A stretch of DNA of 64,000 nt, from NCBI RefSeq assembly GCF_022829405.1, contig NZ_JAKSXW010000144.1, positions 1 through 64,000 on the forward strand, in the 5' to 3' direction. The position numbers and the translations under genes were made by a program. The notes below the pieces were generated by a model. That model had not been told where the DNA came from. It made no database searches and was given only the letters and a program-made list of their open reading frames with translations. This document shows, piece by piece, positions 48,136 to 56,176 of this stretch (its first letter is position 1; each line of letters opens with the position of its first letter). Origin of the DNA: Methylobacterium sp. J-076. Lineage in GTDB: Bacteria; Pseudomonadota; Alphaproteobacteria; Rhizobiales; Beijerinckiaceae.

Positions 48136-49298
48136 TGCTTCACTCCGGCGATGGCGGACGGCGCGGTGCCGGGCGGCTTGGTGTTGAGGATCACGGTGCG
48201 CGGGCGCTTGCGGGTCAGGGCCACGAGGAAGCCGGTGCCGAGCGCCAGGGAGATCAGCGACGAGCCGCCGTAGGAGACGAAGGGCAGCGTCATGCCCTTG
48301 GCCGGCATGAGCTGGGTGTTCACCGCCATGTTGATGCACGCCTGAAGGCCGAACAGGGTCGTCAGCCCCGTGATCGCCAGCCGCGAGAACGTGTCGTCGG
48401 TGCGCCGGGCGAGCTTGAGGCCGCGCAGCACGATGTAGGCGAACAGGGCCACGAGGCACAGGCAGACGATCACCCCGAACTCTTCCCCCGTGACGGAGAA
48501 GATGAAGTCGGTATGCGCGTCCGGCAGGTGGCGCTTGGCGACGCCCTCGCCGGGGCCGGTGCCGAACCAGCTGCCCGAGCGGAAGGACTCGCGCGACCAG
48601 AATTCCTGGAAGCTGTCGCCCGAATCCTGGTCGAAGAAGCGGTTGAAGCGCTCGCGGACGTGGTGGAAGAACGTGTAGGCGGCGAACACCCCGGCCAGCC
48701 CGACGACGCCGAGCACGCCCACCCAGATCAGGTGCAGCCCGGCCACGAACAGCAGCGCCGACCAGGTCATGGTGATGAGCATGGTCTGGCCGAAATCCGG
48801 CTGGAGCAGCAGCGGGACGATCGTGACGGGCAGGATCAGCAGGCCGAGCAGCCCCCCCGGCATGTCGCGCCGCTGCGCGCCCTCCGAGAAGGCCCAGGCG
48901 GCCACCACCACGAAGGCGGGCTTCACGAACTCGGACGGCTGCAGGCCGAAGGAGCCGAACTGGATCCAGCGGTGCGCGCCCTTGATCTCCGGCCCGAACT
49001 TGCCGGCGAGCAGGCACATCGCGACGCCGCCGATCCAGGTGAGCAGCGCCAGCCGCCGGATGCCCCGCAGGCTCAGGAACGACACGGCGCAGATGATCAG
49101 CACCGTCGGCGCGAGGTACAGCGCCTGCCGGTTGAGGAAGTAGAAGGTCGGCAGGCCGATGCGCTCGGCCACCGGCGGGCCTCCGCCCATCAGGAAGACC
49201 AGCCCGGCCACCATCAGCGCGACGAGCGCCGCGAGGAGGCCGCGATCGACCGTCCACCACCAGTCGGTGAGCGGGGTGCGTTCGGCGCGGGACATCAT
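48132..49298 (-). CDS. ftsW: Peptidoglycan polymerase/division protein FtsW
   Basis: A SEDS-family membrane glycosyltransferase that polymerises septal peptidoglycan with FtsI. The 388-residue product has about ten transmembrane segments. SEDS motifs are GPEIKGAHRWIQFGSFGLQPSEFVK near residue 105, LLLQPDFGQTMLI near 165, HTDFIFSVTGEEFG near 270 and LPFVSYGGSSL near 345. Two adjacent ATGs (49298, 49295) can serve as start. Upstream lies a divergent chemoreceptor gene, so ftsW-murG-murC must have a promoter in 49299-49469 or depend on long antisense read-through. Confidence 0.94.
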   Translation of the reverse strand: MMSRAERTPLTDWWWTVDRGLLAALVALMVAGLVFLMGGGPPVAERIGLPTFYFLNRQALYLAPTVLIICAVSFLSLRGIRRLALLTWIGGVAMCLLAGKFGPEIKGAHRWIQFGSFGLQPSEFVKPAFVVVAAWAFSEGAQRRDMPGGLLGLLILPVTIVPLLLQPDFGQTMLITMTWSALLFVAGLHLIWVGVLGVVGLAGVFAAYTFFHHVRERFNRFFDQDSGDSFQEFWSRESFRSGSWFGTGPGEGVAKRHLPDAHTDFIFSVTGEEFGVIVCLCLVALFAYIVLRGLKLARRTDDTFSRLAITGLTTLFGLQACINMAVNTQLMPAKGMTLPFVSYGGSSLISLALGTGFLVALTRKRPRTVILNTKPPGTAPSAIAGVKQ

Positions 49299-49469
49299 GG
49301 GCGTGCGGGTGCCTCCCGGCGCCGGGCCTGCGGCGCGAGCCGGAAGCTTGTCCGCGAATGGTAAACGCTTCGCTACGCGGATCGGCGCGGGGGTCGCACG
49401 CCGACGCGGTAACAGGTCGTTAATGCGAGCGATGCAATCTGCGGTTGAATTTGCTGGGATCTTCCGACG

Positions 49470-50576
49470 ATGATGTTCGCGCACCGGACCAATGATGCGG
49501 CCAAGCTCGCGGCCCTGGACCGGGTGCAGGCGGTGATCGAATTCGACCTGATGGGCCGGATCCTCGGCGCCAACGCGAATTTCCTCGCCGTGGTCGGATA
49601 CACCCACGACGAGATTCTCGGGAAGCCGCACGCGATGTTCGTCGCCCCCGACTACGCCGCCTCGCCGGAATACCGCCTGTTCTGGGACAGGCTGCGGGCG
49701 GGGGAGTTCCAGGCGGCGCAGTACCGCCGGATCGCCAAGGGCGGCCGGGAGGTCTGGATCCAGGCCTCCTACAACCCGATCCTCGACCGGCGCGGCCGGC
49801 CGGTGAAGGTGATCAAGTTCGCCACCGACATCACCGACCAGGTGCGCCTGCTCAACGACCTGCGCACCCTGATCGACCGGAACTTCTCCGAGATCGACGC
49901 GGCGGTGGCCCACGCGGACGGGGCCTCGCACGCGGCCGGCGATGCGGCCGGGACGGCGACGATGAGCGTGCAGACCATGGCCGCGGCGGCGGAGGAGCTG
50001 GCGGCCTCGGTGGGCGAGGTCTCGCAGAGCATGATCCGCTCGCGCGAGGCGACGGACGCGGCCTTCCAGCAGGTCGAGGCGGTGGAGGGCCGCACCCGGC
50101 GCCTGAAGGAGGCGGCCTCCGCCATGGGCGGCATCGTCGCGATGATCCAGACCATCGCCGGGCAGATCAACCTTCTGGCCCTCAACGCGACCATCGAGGC
50201 CGCCCGGGCCGGCGAGGCGGGCCGGGGCTTCGCGGTGGTGGCGAGCGAGGTGAAGGCGCTGGCGGCCCAGGCGGCGGGGGCGACGGAGCAGATCAACGCC
50301 GAGATCGGCCACATCCAGGGGGTCTCGCAGGATGTGGTCGCCGCCCTCGACGCGATCCGCGCCTCCGTGGGCGTGATGCGCTCGCACGTGGTGACCACGG
50401 CGGGCGCCGTGGAGGAGCAGGATGCGGTCACCCGCGACCTGTCCCGGAGCATGCAGGAGGCGGCCCAGTCGGTGGCGGGCATCTCGGGCAACATCGGCGC
50501 CATCGGCGCCGCCGTGGCGCAGGTCAGCCAGGCGGTGGGCACCACCCGCGAGGCGGCCAAGGTGCTGGCGCACTGA
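49470..50576 (+). CDS. Soluble PAS-domain methyl-accepting chemotaxis protein
   Basis: A 368-residue chemoreceptor without signal peptide or membrane span. Residues about 15-125 form one PAS domain (VIEFDLMGRILGANANFLAVVGY, FWDRLRAGEFQAAQYRRIAKGGREVWIQ, VIKFATDIT), the kind that senses redox or small ligands. Residues about 150-365 are a coiled-coil signalling domain with the hairpin tip QINLLALNATIEAARAGEAGRGFAVVA, which contacts CheA/CheW. No HAMP domain and no CheR-binding tail pentapeptide are visible. It lies on the opposite strand inside the dcw cluster, converging on murD (26 bp) and diverging from ftsW. The ligand is unknown. Confidence 0.9.
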   Translation: MMFAHRTNDAAKLAALDRVQAVIEFDLMGRILGANANFLAVVGYTHDEILGKPHAMFVAPDYAASPEYRLFWDRLRAGEFQAAQYRRIAKGGREVWIQASYNPILDRRGRPVKVIKFATDITDQVRLLNDLRTLIDRNFSEIDAAVAHADGASHAAGDAAGTATMSVQTMAAAAEELAASVGEVSQSMIRSREATDAAFQQVEAVEGRTRRLKEAASAMGGIVAMIQTIAGQINLLALNATIEAARAGEAGRGFAVVASEVKALAAQAAGATEQINAEIGHIQGVSQDVVAALDAIRASVGVMRSHVVTTAGAVEEQDAVTRDLSRSMQEAAQSVAGISGNIGAIGAAVAQVSQAVGTTREAAKVLAH

Positions 50577-50602
50577 GCCGGGGTGCGGGAAGGCGCGCCG
50601 CC

Positions 50603-51964
50603 CTACGGCAGGGCCTTCACCCGCTCCCGGAACCGGTCGCCGCGCACCTCGAAGTTGCGGAACTGGTCGTAGGAGGCGCAGGCCGGCGAGAGCAGCACCA
50701 CCGGCTCCGGGGCGCCCGAGGCGGCGGCGTTCTCCGCGGCCTTCTCCACCGCCACGTCGAGGGTGCCGCAGCGCGTGTAAGGCACCGCGCCCTCCAGGGT
50801 CGCGGCGAAGGCGTCCGAGGCCGCGCCGATCAGGTAGGCGTGGGCGACCCGCTCGAAATACGGGACCAGGGGGAAGATGCCCCCGTCCTTGGCCTTGCCG
50901 CCGAGGATCCAGTGGATGTCCCGGAAGGCGGTGAGGGCCTTCTCCGTCGAATCGGCGTTCGTCGCCTTGGAATCGTTGACGAACAGCACCCGGCCCCGGC
51001 GGCCGACCTCCTCCATCCGGTGTGGCAGGCCGGGGAAGGAGGCGAGGCCGGCGCGGATCTCCTCCGGGCGCAGGCCCAGGGCCTGCGCCACCGCCACGGC
51101 CACCGCCGCGTTCTGCCAGTTGTGGGCGCCGCGCAGGGACCCAACGCCGGTGACGTCGGCGAGCTCCGCCCCCGCCCCGTCGCGGACGATCCCCTCGCTC
51201 ACGCACAGCCCGTCCGCCGGGGCCGGGCCGGCGCCCACATGCACCCGCACCGTCTTCTCCGCCCTGCGGTCGGCGATCGCCCGGCTGGGGGCGTCGTCGA
51301 TCCCGACCACGGCCAGATCCGCCCCGCAGATCAGCCGCTCCTTGATGGCCGCGTACTGCTCCATGGTGCCATGGCGGTCGAGGTGGTCCGGCGTGACGTT
51401 CATCAGCACGCCCACGCCCGGGTCGAGGGAGGGCGTCAGGTCGATCTGGAAGGAGGACATCTCGATCACGTGGACCCGGCCGGCCGCCGGCGGCGCCAGG
51501 GACAGGATCGCCGTGCCGATGTTGCCGCCCATCTGCACGTCGCGCCCGGCCCGCCCGAGGACATGGGCGATGAGCGCCGTGGTGGTCGACTTGCCGTTGG
51601 TGCCGGTGATCGCCACGAAGGGCGCCCCCGGCGCCCGTGCCCGCCGCTCCCGGCAGAACAGCTCGATGTCGCCGACGATCTCGACGCCCGCCTCCCGGGC
51701 CAGCCGCACGCTCCAGTGCGGCTCGGGGTGGGTGAGGGGCACGCCGGGCGCCAGGACCAGGGCCTCGAACCCGGACCAGTCCTCCCCGCGCAGGTCGGCG
51801 GTGGGGATGCCCTCCCCCCGCGCCCTGGCCACGCTCTCCTCGCCGTCGTCCCAGGCGACCACCGAGGCCCCGCCGGCGATCAGCGCCCTAGCGGTGGCGA
51901 GCCCCGATCCGCCGAGGCCGAACAGGGCGACTCGTCTGTCCGCGAAGGTGGTGACGGGGGTCAT
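50603..51964 (-). CDS. murD: UDP-N-acetylmuramoylalanine--D-glutamate ligase
   Basis: Adds D-glutamate to UDP-MurNAc-L-Ala. The 453-residue Mur ligase has VALFGLGGSGLATARALIAGG at the start, the P-loop AITGTNGKSTTTALIAHVLG near residue 112, NVTPDHLDRHGTMEQYAAIKE near 190 and VNDSKATNADSTEKAL near 310. The ATG at 51964 is followed directly by the Rossmann strand; the ATG at 52000 would add 12 atypical residues. The 75-bp gap to mraY contains a family C hairpin. Confidence 0.94.
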   Translation of the reverse strand: MTPVTTFADRRVALFGLGGSGLATARALIAGGASVVAWDDGEESVARARGEGIPTADLRGEDWSGFEALVLAPGVPLTHPEPHWSVRLAREAGVEIVGDIELFCRERRARAPGAPFVAITGTNGKSTTTALIAHVLGRAGRDVQMGGNIGTAILSLAPPAAGRVHVIEMSSFQIDLTPSLDPGVGVLMNVTPDHLDRHGTMEQYAAIKERLICGADLAVVGIDDAPSRAIADRRAEKTVRVHVGAGPAPADGLCVSEGIVRDGAGAELADVTGVGSLRGAHNWQNAAVAVAVAQALGLRPEEIRAGLASFPGLPHRMEEVGRRGRVLFVNDSKATNADSTEKALTAFRDIHWILGGKAKDGGIFPLVPYFERVAHAYLIGAASDAFAATLEGAVPYTRCGTLDVAVEKAAENAAASGAPEPVVLLSPACASYDQFRNFEVRGDRFRERVKALP

Positions 51965-51988
51965 CGAGGGTACTTTCACGCAAGTCCG

Positions 51989-52009
51989 CCCTCCCCACAA
52001 GGGGGAGGG
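51989..52009. repeat. Family C-type hairpin between mraY and murD
   Basis: An 8-bp stem, CCCTCCCC and GGGGAGGG, with loop ACAAG, resembling the family C core. It lies in the only sizeable gap between mraY and murD and has no T-run. Confidence 0.5.
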
Positions 52010-52039
52010 AACATGGCGGCGAAGACGAGAGTGCTGCGA

Positions 52040-53125
52040 TTACCGCAGCTTGAGCGTCGCGAGGCCCGCGAGCGCCAGGATCACCGCGATGATCCAGAAG
52101 CGGATCACCACCTGCGGCTCCTTCCACCCCTTCTGTTCGAAGTGGTGGTGGATCGGCGCCATCCGGAAGACGCGCTTGCCCGTGAGCTTGAACGAGGCGA
52201 CCTGGATGATCACCGACATCATCTCCAGCACGAACAGGCCGCCCACCACCGCCAGCACGATCTCGTGCTTGGTCGCCACGGCGATGGTGCCGAGCAGGCC
52301 GCCGAGCGCCAGGGAGCCGGTGTCGCCCATGAAGATCTGGGCCGGGGGGGCGTTGAACCACAGGAAGCCGAGGCCCGCCCCGATCACCGCGCCGCAGACC
52401 ACGGCGAGCTCGCCCGTGTCGCGGACGTAGTTCACCTGCAGGTAGCTCGCCGTGAAGGAGTTGCCGACGAGGTAGGCGATCATCCCGAAGGTGGCGCACG
52501 CGATCATCACCGGGACGATGGCCAGCCCGTCGAGCCCGTCGGTCATGTTCACCGCGTTGCCCGAGCCGACGATCACGAAGGCGCCGAACAGGGCGTAGAA
52601 CCAGCCGAGGTTCAGGAGCGCATCCTTCAGGACGGGGAAGGCGAGCTGGTTCTGCAGGGTGAGGGGCGAGTAGGCCGAGATGGTCACGCAGGCGGCGATG
52701 GCGATCAGCCCCTCGAGCCCGAGGCGGAACTTGCCGGAGAAGCCCTTGTGCGACTGCTTCGTCACCTTGAGGTAGTCGTCGTAGAAGCCGATCGCCCCGA
52801 AGCCGAGGGTCACGGTCAGGGTGATCCAGACGTAGTGGTTGCGCGGGTTCGCCCAGAGCAGCACCGCGACCATGAACCCGGCCAGGATCATCAGCCCGCC
52901 CATGGTCGGCGTGCCGCGCTTGGTGACGAGGTGGGTCTGCGGCCCGTCCTCGCGGATCGGCTGGCCCTTCCCCTGGCGCAGGCGCAGCAGGGAGATGATC
53001 CATGGCCCGAACCAGAACACGAACAGCCCCGCGGTGAACAGGGCGCCGCCGGTGCGGAAGGTGATGTAGCGGAACACGTTGAGCGGCGTGAAGGTGCTGC
53101 TCAGTTCCGAGAGAAGGTAAAGCAT
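52040..53125 (-). CDS. mraY: Phospho-N-acetylmuramoyl-pentapeptide-transferase
   Basis: Transfers phospho-MurNAc-pentapeptide to undecaprenyl phosphate, making lipid I. The 361-residue integral membrane enzyme has about ten membrane spans and the family motifs GTPTMGGLMI near residue 72, FYDDYLKVTKQSHKGFSGKFR near 114, NAVNMTDGLDGLAI near 190, WFNAPPAQIFMGDTGSLALGG near 255 and HHHFEQKGWKE near 325. It starts 21 bp after murF. Confidence 0.96.
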   Translation of the reverse strand: MLYLLSELSSTFTPLNVFRYITFRTGGALFTAGLFVFWFGPWIISLLRLRQGKGQPIREDGPQTHLVTKRGTPTMGGLMILAGFMVAVLLWANPRNHYVWITLTVTLGFGAIGFYDDYLKVTKQSHKGFSGKFRLGLEGLIAIAACVTISAYSPLTLQNQLAFPVLKDALLNLGWFYALFGAFVIVGSGNAVNMTDGLDGLAIVPVMIACATFGMIAYLVGNSFTASYLQVNYVRDTGELAVVCGAVIGAGLGFLWFNAPPAQIFMGDTGSLALGGLLGTIAVATKHEIVLAVVGGLFVLEMMSVIIQVASFKLTGKRVFRMAPIHHHFEQKGWKEPQVVIRFWIIAVILALAGLATLKLR

Positions 53126-53146
53126 CCGGGCGCTCGGCCCCTCTGT

Positions 53147-54628
53147 TCAGGCGCGGGGGGCGGCGGCGCCGCCCAGGGAATCGCGGCGCGTCTGGGGCGG
53201 CGCGTAGCGGGCTTTGAGGGCTTCGACGATCCGGCCCATCCGGCTGCCGTTGGAGCCCTTGACCATCACCGCGTCGCCGGGCCTCAGGCTCCGGGTCAGG
53301 GGTTCGATCAGGTCCGCGGAGGTCTCGGCGATGGCGCCGCGGCGGCGCACGGGCAGGGCCTCGTAGAGGTTCCGCGTCAGCGGGCCCGCCGCGAAGACGA
53401 GGTCGATGCCCGCCGCCTCGACCGCCTCGGCGAGGCCGCGGTGCAGGTCCGGGCTGGTGGGCCCGAGTTCGAGCATGTCGCCCAGCACGGCGATGCGCCG
53501 GCCGCGGGGGCCGGTCTCGATCCCCGCCAGCGTCGCCAGGGCGGCGCGGACGGCGGCCGGGTTGGCGTTGTAGCTCTCGTCCACGAGCCAGGCGGGGCCG
53601 CCCTCCATCTCCAGCGCCGTGCGCTCGCCCCGGCCGACCGGCGGCGACAGGGCGGCCAGCGACAGGGCGGCGGCGGCGAGGTCCGCCCCGAGGGAGTGGA
53701 CCACGGCCATCACGCCGAGGGAATTGAGGGCCGTGTGCCGGCCCGCGGTGCCGAGCTTGTAGGTGACGGGCTGGCCCATCACGCTGGCATCGACCACCGA
53801 CAGGTCCGGGCGCAGCACGATGCGGTTGGCGCGGACATCCGCCTGCGGATGCTCGCCGAATCCCACGATCCGCCCCGCCCCCGAGGCCATGGCATGGGCG
53901 GCGAGCCTGTCGAAATGCGGGCTGTCGCGGTTGATCACCGCCACGCCGCCGGGCTCCAGCCCGGAGAAGATCTCGCCCTTGGCGTCGGCGATGGCCGACA
54001 GCGAGGGGAAGTGCTCGATGTGCACCGGCTCGACGGTGACGACCAGCGCCACCTGCGGCCGGACCATCCGCGTCAGCGGCAGGATCTCGAACGGGTGGTT
54101 CATGCCGATCTCGAACACGCCGTAGCGCGCGCCCTCCGGCATCCGGGCGAGCGTCAGCGGCACGCCCCAATGGTTGTTGTAGGAGGCGGCCGAGGCGTGG
54201 GTCGCCCCCTGCCCCGAGAGGACGTGGCGCAGGGCCTCCTTGGTGCCGGTCTTGCCCACCGAGCCGGTGACGGCGACCACCTGCGCGGGGCTGCGGGCGC
54301 GGGCGGCGCGGCCGATCCGCTCCATGGCCGTCAGCACGGGGTCGGCGCCCTCCCCCGGCACGGCGAGCACCGGGCCGGCGGCGCTCAGGTCATCGGCCCG
54401 GCCTTCGCTCACCACCGCCGCGCCGGCCCTCGCCCCGAGGGCCTGGGCGACGAAGTCGTGCCCGTCGCGGGCCTCGCCGCGGATCGCGAAGAACAGGTCG
54501 CCCGGCTGGAGGGTGCGGGTGTCGATGGACGCACCGGAAACCGGCCGCCGGTCGCCGACCCAGCGCCCGCCGGTGGCCGCCTCGAGGGCGTCCGGAGTCC
54601 AGAGGGGGATGTCCTGCGATGCGGTCAT
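53147..54628 (-). CDS. murF: UDP-N-acetylmuramoyl-tripeptide--D-alanyl-D-alanine ligase
   Basis: Adds the D-Ala-D-Ala dipeptide to the UDP-MurNAc-tripeptide. The 493-residue Mur ligase has ASIDTRTLQPGDLFFAIRG near residue 28, the P-loop AVTGSVGKTGTKEALRHVL near 120, SYNNHWGVPLTLARMP near 145, GMNHPFEILPLTRMVRP near 170 and DESYNANPAAVRAALATL near 345. It starts 90 bp after murE, beyond a family C-like hairpin. Confidence 0.94.
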   Translation of the reverse strand: MTASQDIPLWTPDALEAATGGRWVGDRRPVSGASIDTRTLQPGDLFFAIRGEARDGHDFVAQALGARAGAAVVSEGRADDLSAAGPVLAVPGEGADPVLTAMERIGRAARARSPAQVVAVTGSVGKTGTKEALRHVLSGQGATHASAASYNNHWGVPLTLARMPEGARYGVFEIGMNHPFEILPLTRMVRPQVALVVTVEPVHIEHFPSLSAIADAKGEIFSGLEPGGVAVINRDSPHFDRLAAHAMASGAGRIVGFGEHPQADVRANRIVLRPDLSVVDASVMGQPVTYKLGTAGRHTALNSLGVMAVVHSLGADLAAAALSLAALSPPVGRGERTALEMEGGPAWLVDESYNANPAAVRAALATLAGIETGPRGRRIAVLGDMLELGPTSPDLHRGLAEAVEAAGIDLVFAAGPLTRNLYEALPVRRRGAIAETSADLIEPLTRSLRPGDAVMVKGSNGSRMGRIVEALKARYAPPQTRRDSLGGAAAPRA

Positions 54629-54656
54629 CTCAGGTCCTGTCGGAGGTGACGATGGT

Positions 54657-54684
54657 CCCCTCTGCCCGCGGGCGGGGAGAAGGG
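54657..54684. repeat. Family C-like hairpin between murE and murF
   Basis: CCCCTCTGCCCGC and GCGGGGAGAAGGG form an imperfect stem in the 90-bp murE-murF gap. It resembles the other CCCTCTCCCC hairpins and has no T-run. Confidence 0.45.
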
Positions 54685-54718
54685 ATGGGCACGGTCTGGC
54701 GCGGAGAGCGGACGGTCA

Positions 54719-56176
54719 TCACGCCCCTACCTCGGCGATCGCGGCGCGAAGGACATCGTGGTCCGAGAACGGGAGCACCCGATCACCCACGATCTGGCCG
54801 GTTTCGTGACCCTTGCCGGCGACGACGAGCACGTCGCCCGGCCCGAGCAGGCCGACGGCGGTGCGGATCGCCGCCTCCCGGTCGCCGATCTCCCGGGCGT
54901 CCGGCGCCGCGTCGAGGATCGCCCGGCGGATGGCGGCGGGCTCCTCGGTGCGGGGGTTGTCGTCGGTGACGATCACCGTGTCCGCGAGGCGCTGGGCGAT
55001 GGCCCCCATCAGCGGGCGCTTGCCCCGGTCGCGGTCGCCGCCGCAGCCGAACACCACGGCGAGCCGGCCCGTCGCGAAGGGCCGGAGCGCGGTGAGCACC
55101 TGCTCCAGGGCCTCCGGCTTGTGGGCGTAGTCCACGAGGCAGAGACCGCCCCGGGCGATGCCGATCCGCTCCATCCGGCCGGGGACGCCGGTGAGGTGGT
55201 CGAGGGCGGCGAAGACCCCGTCCGGGTCGGCGGCGCCCGCCGGGGCCGCGAGGGCGAGCCCCGCCGCCACGAGGGCGTTCTCCACCTGGAAGCCGCCGAC
55301 GAGGGGCAGGCTCACCCGATAGGTCCGCCCGCCGGCCTCCAGGGTCAGCGCCTGGGCGAAGCCCTCGGTGCGGGCATCCACGAGGCGGATCTCGCGCCCG
55401 GCCCGGCCGGTGGTGCGCACCGGCCGCCCGGCGGCCTCGGCCACGGCGATCACCCGGTCCGAGAAGGCCCCGTCCGCGTTGACCACGGCCGGGCAGCCGG
55501 CCGGCAGCAGATCGGTGAAAAGGCGCAGCTTCGCAGCGAGATAGTCCTCGATGCTCGCGTGGTAATCGAGGTGGTCGCGGCCGAGGTTGGTGAAGCCCGC
55601 CGCCGTCAGCCGCACCCCGTCGAGGCGCCGCTGCGCGATCCCGTGGGACGAGGCCTCCATGGCGAGTTCGGTGATGCCCTCGTCGGCGAGGCGGGCCAGG
55701 GTCTCGTGCAGGGTGACCGGATCGGGCGTGGTGAGCGAGCCGTATTGCGCCCCGCGGTTGGTGACGATGCCGACCGTGCCGAGGCTCGCGGAGTCGCGGC
55801 CCATCCGCGACAAGATCTGGCGGACGAAATCGGCCACCGAGCTCTTGCCGGCGGTGCCGGTGACGGCGAGCACCGTCTCCGGCTGGCGCCCGGCGAGGCG
55901 GGCGGCGGCCAGCGCCAGGGCCCGGCGGGCCTCGGGGACGGCGATCCAGGCGGTCGTCCCGGGCAGGTCGGCGGGGCGCTCCCCCTCCCCCGCGACGGCC
56001 AGCGCGCCCGCCGCCGCCGCCATGGCGGCGAAGAGGCGCCCGTCGGCCTTGGTGCCCGGCACCGCCACGAACACGCCCCCCGGCACGACGCGCCGGCTGT
56101 CGGCGGTCAGCCCGGCGACGGGCTCATCGGCGGCGGGGCCCTCGGCCTCGGGGAAGAGGGTGCCGAGGCGGGTCAC
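54719..56176 (-). CDS. murE: UDP-N-acetylmuramoyl-tripeptide synthetase (meso-DAP adding)
   Basis: Adds the third stem residue to UDP-MurNAc-L-Ala-D-Glu. The 485-residue protein has GLTADSRRVVPGGVFVAVPG near residue 25, the P-loop VTGTAGKSSVADFVRQIL near 112, MEASSHGIAQRRLDGV near 180 and VDYAHKPEALEQVL near 335. The substrate motif DDNPRTEEP near 405 is the DNPR type that selects meso-diaminopimelate, as expected for a Gram-negative. It starts with GTG at 56176, overlapping the ftsI stop (GTGA). Confidence 0.94.
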   Translation of the reverse strand: MTRLGTLFPEAEGPAADEPVAGLTADSRRVVPGGVFVAVPGTKADGRLFAAMAAAAGALAVAGEGERPADLPGTTAWIAVPEARRALALAAARLAGRQPETVLAVTGTAGKSSVADFVRQILSRMGRDSASLGTVGIVTNRGAQYGSLTTPDPVTLHETLARLADEGITELAMEASSHGIAQRRLDGVRLTAAGFTNLGRDHLDYHASIEDYLAAKLRLFTDLLPAGCPAVVNADGAFSDRVIAVAEAAGRPVRTTGRAGREIRLVDARTEGFAQALTLEAGGRTYRVSLPLVGGFQVENALVAAGLALAAPAGAADPDGVFAALDHLTGVPGRMERIGIARGGLCLVDYAHKPEALEQVLTALRPFATGRLAVVFGCGGDRDRGKRPLMGAIAQRLADTVIVTDDNPRTEEPAAIRRAILDAAPDAREIGDREAAIRTAVGLLGPGDVLVVAGKGHETGQIVGDRVLPFSDHDVLRAAIAEVGA

